This document shows positions 23,168 to 29,131 of a stretch of 29,131 nucleotides of DNA, piece by piece. The notes under the pieces are model-generated. The model searched no databases, had not been told where the DNA came from, and saw only the letters and a list, made by a program, of their open reading frames with translations. Position 1 is the stretch's first letter; every line of letters starts with the position of its first letter. Made by a program: the position numbers and the translations under genes. The DNA comes from Ruminococcus sp. UBA4350 (GTDB lineage Bacteria; Bacillota; Clostridia; Oscillospirales; Ruminococcaceae): NCBI GenBank assembly GCA_002394125.1, contig DGSY01000077.1:1-29131 (forward strand), written 5' to 3'.

Positions 23168-24850
23168 ATGTCCTGGGAACAATCTGCACTTTTCTATCAC
23201 ATCTATCCGCTCGGCCTTTGCGGTGCGCCGTGGGAAAATCCCGGCGGAGAGCCGGTCAGCCGGATCAACTGCATCCATGACTGGATTCCGCATCTCAAAA
23301 AAATGCACGTCAATGCCGTCTATTTCAGCCCGCTTTGGGAATCCGGCACACACGGCTACGATACCTATGATTACACCGTGCTCGACCGCAGACTCGGCAC
23401 GAATGAGGATTTCGCAAGGCTCTGCGATGCGCTCCATGCAAACGGCATCCGCATCGTTGTGGACGGCGTGTTCAATCATGTCGGCAGAGGCTTCTTCGCC
23501 TTTCAGGATGTCCTGCGCAACGGGCAGAATTCCCCCTATTGCAGCTGGTTCTGCAATCTCTGGTTCGGCAATTCCAACCGCTTCGGCGACCCGTTCTCCT
23601 ATGAATCGTGGCACGGCTGCGAGGAGCTGGTCAAGCTGAATCTGCGCAATAATGATGTCGTCAACTATCTGGAAAACGCGATCATCGGCTGGATGGATCA
23701 GTTCCACATCGACGGCATCCGCTTCGATGCCGCGGACTGCATCGACCACGATTTCTTCCGCCGCATCCGGCATACGATCAAGAGCCGCAATCCCGATTGC
23801 TGGCTCATGGGCGAGCTGATCCACGGAAACTACGCACAGTTTGCGAATCCGGATATGCTCGATTCCTCGACGAATTACGAATGCTGGAAGGGCATCTGGT
23901 CGTCGCATAACGACAAGAACTATTTCGAGATCAACTATGCAATGAACCGTCAGAAGGATATCTATCCGAATCTGATGCTTTATAATTTCGCGGATAATCA
24001 CGATGTTTCGCGTCTGGCATCACAGCTGCGCGACAGCCGTCATCTGCCGCTCGTCTATGCGCTGCTCTATGCAATGCCCGGCATCCCGTCCGTCTATTAC
24101 GGCTCGGAATTCGGCATCAAGGGCGAGAAGCAGCAGGGCTCGGATGCCAACCTCCGGCCGGCGCTGAACATCGCCGATATGCATCCGGAGGACAATCCGC
24201 TGACGAAATACCTCTACCGCCTCGGCGCGGCCTATGCGCTGAAGGATGCGCTGCATACCGGCAGCTTCAACACGGTCGAGGTACGCAATCAGCAGCTCGA
24301 ATTCCGCCGCGGCGAGGGCGACGGCGCAGTCTACTGCGTGCTGAACCTCAGCGATCAGCCGAGCGGGATGCCGCTGCCGATCGGCGGGGACGGTTGGTAT
24401 GATCTGATCTCCGGAGAGGCCGTTCCGGCGACGGGCGGCGTCAATGTCCCCGCATTCACGGCAATGTGGATCGCAAAGGCATCGCCGGAGGAGCTGAAAA
24501 AGCTGACGGATGATACCGTCACGGCAGCCGCCGTTCCGGAAACAGTCTCCGCACCGGAGCCGGAAATGCCGGAGGCAGTCGAGCCGCCGCAGACCGTGCC
24601 GGAGGAGCCGGCTAAGCCTGCCGAAATGACGGCGGCGGAGCTGGTCTGGAAGCTGGCGCTGCTGGATCGCTGCATGACGCGTGAAAAGCTGACCGAGGCA
24701 TTCGGCAGAGAGCCGCTCGACAAGCAGGACGGCAGCAATGTCGTATATGAATATCAGTTCGACGGCGGCGTTTCGCTGCGGCTCTGGGGCGATCCGGTGC
24801 TGCGCGCTGCCTTGCAGTACGGCGACCGCGCATTCGAGATCGTGCTGTAA
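23168..24850 (+). CDS. GH13 alpha-amylase family enzyme with extra C-terminal domain
   Basis: This 560-residue enzyme has its TIM barrel at the very N-terminus. Conserved regions are DGVFNHVGRG, GIRFDAADC with nucleophile Asp187, LMGELIHG with acid/base Glu216 and FADNHDVSR with Asp279. GIPSVYYGSEFGIKG closes the barrel, and a short beta domain follows (about 370-440). No signal peptide is present, so cytoplasmic maltodextrin hydrolysis or transfer is likely. After a Pro/Glu/Ala linker (about 455-485) comes a 70-residue domain (MTAAELVWKLALLDRCMTRE to the end) that I do not recognise; it is not a known starch-binding module by eye. ATG 23168 was preferred over 23162 because AAAGGAG is 8 nt away rather than 2. 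Its regulation follows the upstream HD gene. Confidence 0.9.
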   Translation: MSWEQSALFYHIYPLGLCGAPWENPGGEPVSRINCIHDWIPHLKKMHVNAVYFSPLWESGTHGYDTYDYTVLDRRLGTNEDFARLCDALHANGIRIVVDGVFNHVGRGFFAFQDVLRNGQNSPYCSWFCNLWFGNSNRFGDPFSYESWHGCEELVKLNLRNNDVVNYLENAIIGWMDQFHIDGIRFDAADCIDHDFFRRIRHTIKSRNPDCWLMGELIHGNYAQFANPDMLDSSTNYECWKGIWSSHNDKNYFEINYAMNRQKDIYPNLMLYNFADNHDVSRLASQLRDSRHLPLVYALLYAMPGIPSVYYGSEFGIKGEKQQGSDANLRPALNIADMHPEDNPLTKYLYRLGAAYALKDALHTGSFNTVEVRNQQLEFRRGEGDGAVYCVLNLSDQPSGMPLPIGGDGWYDLISGEAVPATGGVNVPAFTAMWIAKASPEELKKLTDDTVTAAAVPETVSAPEPEMPEAVEPPQTVPEEPAKPAEMTAAELVWKLALLDRCMTREKLTEAFGREPLDKQDGSNVVYEYQFDGGVSLRLWGDPVLRAALQYGDRAFEIVL

Positions 24851-24886
24851 GCGCCGGACGGACTGAACGGTGTCAGGAGGTGTGCC

Positions 24887-25255
24887 ATGCGGACAATGGG
24901 AAATATTCTCTGGCTGCTCTGCGGCGGTCTGTTCAGCGGACTGGGCTGGATCATCGCAGGCGTATTGTGGTGCGCAACGATCATCGGGATACCGGTGGGC
25001 GTGCAGTGCTTCAAGCTCTCCAAGATCTCGTTCATGCCCTTCGGCAAGGAGATCGTCAGTCACGGCGGCACGGTGTCCTGTCTGGTCAACGGCATCTGGC
25101 TGCTGGTAACCGGACTGGAAATGGCTCTTGCCAATTTTGTTGTCGGCTGTGTTCTCTGCATCACGATCATCGGCATCCCGTTCGGCAAACAGTTTTTCAA
25201 GATCGCTGAGCTGGCGCTTGCGCCGTTCGGCAAGGAGGTTCGCGACAAAACATAA
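24887..25255 (+). CDS. YccF-family inner membrane protein
   Basis: This 122-residue protein has the two-fold YccF layout: two hydrophobic segments each followed by a near-identical motif, CATIIGIPVGVQCFKLSKIS and CITIIGIPFGKQFFKIAELA, then PFGKE. Four membrane-associated segments are probable. YccF proteins are widespread and their function is not established. AGGAGGTG sits 5 nt before the ATG. It lies 36 bp after the GH13 gene and is the last gene before a strong hairpin, so it is likely cotranscribed with the HD and GH13 genes. Confidence 0.9.
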   Translation: MRTMGNILWLLCGGLFSGLGWIIAGVLWCATIIGIPVGVQCFKLSKISFMPFGKEIVSHGGTVSCLVNGIWLLVTGLEMALANFVVGCVLCITIIGIPFGKQFFKIAELALAPFGKEVRDKT

Positions 25256-25264
25256 ACAGGGGAT

Positions 25265-25300
25265 AAGGCGCTGCGGCATTTCCGGATGCTGCAGCGCCTT
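25265..25300 (+). terminator. Strong hairpin closing the HD-GH13-yccF operon
   Basis: 25265-25279 and 25286-25300 form a 15-bp stem (one G-U; AAGGCGCTGC with GCAGCGCCTT at the base) around a 6-nt loop. No T-run follows, so it may stabilise the end or act with Rho. Confidence 0.6.
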
Positions 25301-25374
25301 GCGCTGTATTCCGCAGGTTTCGCGGCATTTCAAAACAGAACCCCCCTCCGCCGCCTTTCTCCGGCACTGCCGAC

Positions 25375-25393
25375 AAAATGAGCCTCTCATTTT
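25375..25393 (+). terminator. Small inverted repeat with T-run
   Basis: AAAATGAG and CTCATTTT form a perfect 8-bp repeat with a 3-nt loop, closing in TTTTT. It lies 75 bp past the larger hairpin and may be the true stop signal. Just upstream is a copy of the CCGGCACTGCCGA palindrome. The rest of 25301-25532 shows nothing else. Confidence 0.4.
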
Positions 25394-25532
25394 TGTATAT
25401 AACGCCAAGTCCCCAAAAAGCGTACAGAATCCCGCCTATTCCACGACATTCATTCTTCTGCGCAAAGCGGTTTGTGTGCAGAATCACCAAAGAATTACGG
25501 AATAATTCTACAATGAGAGCGCCCCGTTTCGC

Positions 25533-25561
25533 TTGAAAAAGAGCAGAAAGTGTGCTATAAT
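25533..25561 (+). promoter_or_regulatory. SigA-type promoter of the LRR gene
   Basis: TTGAAA (25533-25538) and TATAAT (25556-25561) are 17 bp apart, giving a leader of about 94 nt. Confidence 0.8.
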
Positions 25562-25661
25562 AAGTAAGATGCAAGAAATATGTATAATTTGACTTGAATT
25601 CTACAGATAGTACGATTTTTTAATCTTACTTGCTGCTACATCAGTTTCAGGAGGGCGCGAT

Positions 25662-28600
25662 ATGGGTTTCAAAATTAAAAATGGCGTTTTGCTGAAATAT
25701 GAGGGGGCAGGCGCTTTGGAGCGGCTCGGTATCCGGAAACAGGACGAGACTGTCAGCATTCCCAAGAATGTCACCGAGATCGCGGACGAAGCATTTTCCA
25801 TGACAGATGTCAGCAGAGTCTTTCTGCCGCCGAATGTCTCGCTCATCGGCGAACGCGCATTTGCACTCTGCGCTGAATTGCAGACCGTCGATTTCTCCGG
25901 CGGCCTGAAGGAGATCGGTACAAACGCCTTTGACGGCTGCCATGTTCTGCGCAGCGCCGTCATTCCGGAGACCTGCGAGGCCGTCGGCGCATGGGCATTC
26001 TGTAATTGCAGCGGCCTCAAATCCGTCAAGATCTCCGGCAAGCTCGAATCTATCGCACGCGGCGTATTCTCCGGCTGCTCCAAGCTGGAGGAGGTCACCG
26101 TCCCGCCCGGCATCAAGCACATCGACAACCGTGCATTCTATGCCTGCACCTCGCTGACCTCCGTCAATCTCTCCAGGGGACTCCGGACGATCGGCAGAGA
26201 AGCCTTCGCCTGCTGCACATCCCTCGCGACGGTCTATATTCCGGACACCGTCACCGAGATCGCAGAGGATGCCTTCGCCGGCTGCACCGAGCTGAAAACT
26301 GTCATCATCCCGCCCTCTGTCACGAAGCTTCACCCCTACGCATTCGGTTCCGACTGCCGCATCAAGACCATCACCACCGTCACCGGCAGCGCCGCCTATC
26401 AGTTTGCGCAGGAGCGCGGCATTATGTGCTATACCGAAAAGGAAGCATCCCTGCTGCGCGGCTGCAATCCCGCATTCTTCATCGAATACGGCATTCTCAA
26501 AAAATATACGCAGGAATATAATGTCCGCGATGTGATGATCCCGCAGGGCGTCATCCGCATCGGCAATCACGCCTTTGAGCAGAACCGGCAGCTCGTTTCT
26601 GTCGTCGTGCCGGAGGGCGTGACCGAAATCGGCGGCTATGCATTCAACGGCTGCCGCGGTTTGCAGCGCATCTATCTCCCCAGCACGCTCAAGCGGATCG
26701 GACGCTTTGCTTTCCGCGACTGCTCGCTGCTGGAGGTCATCCTGCCGCAGGGCATGGAGCATATCGAAAGCAACGCATTTCAGGGCTGTACCGCAATGCG
26801 GCGGTTCTATATGCCCGATACCGTTCAGAAGCTGGAGAATGAAGCGCTCCGCGACTGTATGTCGCTCTTTGAGCTGCGGTTCTCAGCAAAGCTCGATGCA
26901 ATCAGCGACGGCGTCTGCACCGGCTGCTCCTCGCTCCGGACCGTTGTCATTCCGGAGGGACCGAAATACATCCAGCAGAATGCGTTCCGCGGATGCAGCA
27001 GCTTACAGGAAGCCTATATTCCCGACAGCATCATCGAGATCTCCGGCAATGCCTTTGCAGATACGCCGCTGTTCCGCATGACTGCCGGACACTATATCGT
27101 CGGCCGGTTCCTGATCCGCGCCGACGGCTACAGCCCGATCCCGGTCGGCGTTCACCGCATCGGCCCGCGTGCCTTTGAGCGCGGCGGACTCCGTGCGGCG
27201 ATCATTCCGGACGGCGTCATCAGCATCGGTGACAATGCCTTCGCGAACTGCGGCGTCCTGACGGATGTTGTCATTCCGAAGACCGTCACGGAGATCGGCA
27301 TTGATGCCTTTGCCTATACGCCGTGGATGACCAGACGCGTCGAGCCCTATACGATCGCCGGCGCGAATATCCTGCTGCATTCCAATATCACGCAGCCGGT
27401 CGTAGATGTTCCGGTCGGCGTGCGCTGCATCGCTCCGGCCGCATTCTCACAGCTCCCGATCCGGAAGGTTCGTCTGCCGGAGAGCGTCATGCATTTGCAG
27501 CACGGCGCATTCTCCTACTGCGAACAGCTTGAATCCATCGAGCTGCCCTCAACACTGCGGCGCATCGACGGCTATATTTTCCACGGATGCACCGCACTCA
27601 AAGAAGTCAAATTCCGCGAAGGCCCGACAAAGGTCGGCCACGCGATGTTCAGCAGCTGCACATCCCTCAAAACTGTCCGGCTGCCCGATACGATCACAGA
27701 GATCGACAATGAAGCATTCTATCACGCCGGCATCGAGCGGATCATCATTCCGGACGGTGTCACGCGGATCGGCCAGTCTGCATTCAGCCATTGCGAGCAT
27801 CTGACCGATATCGCGATCCCTGCCTCCGTGCGGGAAATCAGCGAAAATGCGTTTACCGAATGCCCGAAATTCCGGCTCCATGCCGAGGAGGGCAGCTATG
27901 CCGAGCGCTATGCCAAGCAGCATCACATGATGATGACGGTCGTCCGGCTGAATCTGGATGCACTGCTCGCAGAGGAACGCGCCGCCGAACAGAAGGCCGC
28001 TGCCGCTGCACAGCCTGCGCCGCCTGTGCCCGCGCCGGTACGCACACCTGCTGCCGCACCGGATCCGGAAGCATTCTTCACGCGTCCTGCACAGCCTTCG
28101 CCGCAGCCTGCACAGCCCGCAGCACAGACAGCTGCTCCGGCGGCACAGCAGACACAGGCCGCCGCGCCCGCACCTGCCGCAGAGCCGAAGCCCGCTGCCG
28201 CAGAGCCGGCTGAAACGGTCTCTGCTCCGCCGGTATCTGCAAAGCCTGCCGCAGAGCCCGTTCCACAGCAGCCCGCGCAGGATACAATCCCGCAGGAGAA
28301 ATCTGCCGCCGAAACAGAATCCGGCCCGAAGGACTTCGAGGAGCTGCTCAGCGGCCCTGTCCGTGCGCAGGATCTCTTTGCAGCAGCGCCGAAATCCAAG
28401 CAGAATACGAAAAAATCTCCGGAGCAAAAGCCCGAAGCCGTGCAGAAGTCTGCATCCGCTCCGGCACAGCCCGCAGCGGAGCCCGCTCCCGCGCCGCAGC
28501 CCGCCGCAAAGACGAATGTGCCGCAGGCAGCCACCGTCCCCAGCTTTGTCGAGGAGGATGAGCTGAACTACGCCGCACGCGTCAGGCGAGAGCTGGAGGA

Positions 28601-29057
28601 GGCCAAGCGGAAATCCGTGCAGGTCGATCCGAATGCGAAGCTGCCGGTGATCGGGGAACCGCCCGAGCCCGAGCCCGAAAAGCCGAAGAAAAAGAAGCGC
28701 GGCAAAAAAGCTGCAAAGCCCGAACAGCCGGAGCCTGCACCGAAGCACGGCATTTACAGCGATGAAGATGAGCTGAAGCTCCGCGCAAAGGAAACGCCCG
28801 ACGAGACAAAGGCGCGCGTCCGCGCAAGCCTGCTGGATGATCTGCCCGATGTCGATGCGATGCCGCGCAGAAAGTCCGCACCTGCACCCCAGCAGCAGCC
28901 CGCGGCTCCGCCCGCAGCGGCCTCCGCCGGGGAGCCGGATATCCCGAAGATCGACGCGAACAGCACCGGAGAGCTTTCCGATCCCAATGCAGCAGAGGAT
29001 CCCTTCGCAGATATCCACTGGAACAACGACCAGACCACCTTCACGATCCGGCTCTGA
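25662..29057 (+). CDS. BspA-type leucine-rich repeat (LRR_5) protein without signal peptide
   Basis: This is a 1131-residue protein. Residues about 28-755 hold about 27 LRR_5 repeats of 22-23 residues with the pattern vxIPdgVteIGxxAFxgCtsLxxV, as in Treponema/BspA proteins. Four non-repeat caps (near 3-25, 270-285, 475-490 and 562-578; for example FKIKNGVLLKYEG and FFIEYGILKKYTQ) split the repeats into blocks. From about 775 the protein turns Ala/Pro/Gln/Glu-rich, with a Lys-rich patch (KPKKKKRGKK). Two similar motifs (EDELNYAARVRRELEEAKRK and DELKLRAKETPDETKARVRA) lie in the tail. BspA proteins are usually secreted or anchored; here neither signal peptide, membrane helix nor anchor is visible, so it may be cytoplasmic. 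AGGAGGG lies 7 nt before the ATG. The gene is monocistronic. Confidence 0.9.
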   Translation: MGFKIKNGVLLKYEGAGALERLGIRKQDETVSIPKNVTEIADEAFSMTDVSRVFLPPNVSLIGERAFALCAELQTVDFSGGLKEIGTNAFDGCHVLRSAVIPETCEAVGAWAFCNCSGLKSVKISGKLESIARGVFSGCSKLEEVTVPPGIKHIDNRAFYACTSLTSVNLSRGLRTIGREAFACCTSLATVYIPDTVTEIAEDAFAGCTELKTVIIPPSVTKLHPYAFGSDCRIKTITTVTGSAAYQFAQERGIMCYTEKEASLLRGCNPAFFIEYGILKKYTQEYNVRDVMIPQGVIRIGNHAFEQNRQLVSVVVPEGVTEIGGYAFNGCRGLQRIYLPSTLKRIGRFAFRDCSLLEVILPQGMEHIESNAFQGCTAMRRFYMPDTVQKLENEALRDCMSLFELRFSAKLDAISDGVCTGCSSLRTVVIPEGPKYIQQNAFRGCSSLQEAYIPDSIIEISGNAFADTPLFRMTAGHYIVGRFLIRADGYSPIPVGVHRIGPRAFERGGLRAAIIPDGVISIGDNAFANCGVLTDVVIPKTVTEIGIDAFAYTPWMTRRVEPYTIAGANILLHSNITQPVVDVPVGVRCIAPAAFSQLPIRKVRLPESVMHLQHGAFSYCEQLESIELPSTLRRIDGYIFHGCTALKEVKFREGPTKVGHAMFSSCTSLKTVRLPDTITEIDNEAFYHAGIERIIIPDGVTRIGQSAFSHCEHLTDIAIPASVREISENAFTECPKFRLHAEEGSYAERYAKQHHMMMTVVRLNLDALLAEERAAEQKAAAAAQPAPPVPAPVRTPAAAPDPEAFFTRPAQPSPQPAQPAAQTAAPAAQQTQAAAPAPAAEPKPAAAEPAETVSAPPVSAKPAAEPVPQQPAQDTIPQEKSAAETESGPKDFEELLSGPVRAQDLFAAAPKSKQNTKKSPEQKPEAVQKSASAPAQPAAEPAPAPQPAAKTNVPQAATVPSFVEEDELNYAARVRRELEEAKRKSVQVDPNAKLPVIGEPPEPEPEKPKKKKRGKKAAKPEQPEPAPKHGIYSDEDELKLRAKETPDETKARVRASLLDDLPDVDAMPRRKSAPAPQQQPAAPPAAASAGEPDIPKIDANSTGELSDPNAAEDPFADIHWNNDQTTFTIRL

Positions 29058-29078
29058 TGCCGCATCCGAAGAACATAT

Positions 29079-29119
29079 ACCGCCGATACGCGTTTCTGCA
29101 TATCGGCGGTCTCTCTTTT
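29079..29119 (+). terminator. Rho-independent terminator after the LRR gene
   Basis: ACCGCCGATA (29079-29088) and TATCGGCGGT (29101-29110) form a perfect 10-bp stem with a 12-nt loop, followed by CTCTCTTTT. Confidence 0.85.
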
Positions 29120-29131
29120 ATCTGCATTTTA

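Overview
The window looks like chromosomal DNA of a GC-rich anaerobic Firmicute of the Ruminococcaceae/Oscillospiraceae type. The signs are a type I dockerin on a Thr-rich linker, a BspA-type leucine-rich repeat protein, cytoplasmic alpha-glucan enzymes, and SigA-like promoters with strong AGGAGG-type ribosome sites. Genus and species cannot be fixed from sequence alone. I see no tRNA, rRNA, CRISPR array, phage or transposase gene.

Layout. (1) 1-8.8 kb, minus strand: a strong promoter (8735-8763) drives glycogen phosphorylase (glgP). A hairpin terminator follows it, then a GH13 alpha-glucan hydrolase, an ABC-F ATPase, two paralogous lipoproteins and an AraC-type regulator. A further minus promoter overlaps the AraC stop and fires off the left edge. 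(2) 9.0-10.05 kb, minus: a DUF218 (SanA/YdcF-like) lipoprotein with its own promoter. (3) 10.4-15.3 kb, plus: a membrane-anchored HtrA protease, a 670-bp structured intergenic region, then an ECF sigma factor overlapping by 4 nt a very large membrane protein that is probably its anti-sigma/sensor. (4) 15.4-18.9 kb, minus: recQ, whose last codons and stop lie in a repeat, and a secreted dockerin protein with a predicted cysteine-peptidase fold. (5) 19.6-22.4 kb, plus: a cytoplasmic fusion of a ParB/Srx-like domain with a BMP/PnrA-type ligand-binding domain, followed by a metallophosphoesterase. (6) 22.4-25.3 kb, plus: an HD phosphohydrolase, a second GH13 enzyme with an extra C-terminal domain, and a YccF membrane protein. 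(7) 25.5-29.1 kb, plus: a 1131-residue LRR_5 protein with no signal peptide and a long Ala/Pro/Lys-rich tail, closed by a terminator.

Functional picture. Three enzymes (glgP and two GH13 proteins without signal peptides) point to breakdown of glycogen or imported maltodextrin inside the cell. HtrA next to an ECF sigma/anti-sigma pair suggests an envelope-sensing module. The dockerin protein would be displayed on a scaffoldin.

The least ordinary material is the BMP-ParB fusion, the signal-less LRR protein, and several families of short dispersed intergenic repeats. One repeat, about 170 bp, occurs twice in opposite orientation, each time abutting the -35 box of an outward promoter. Another supplies the end of recQ.
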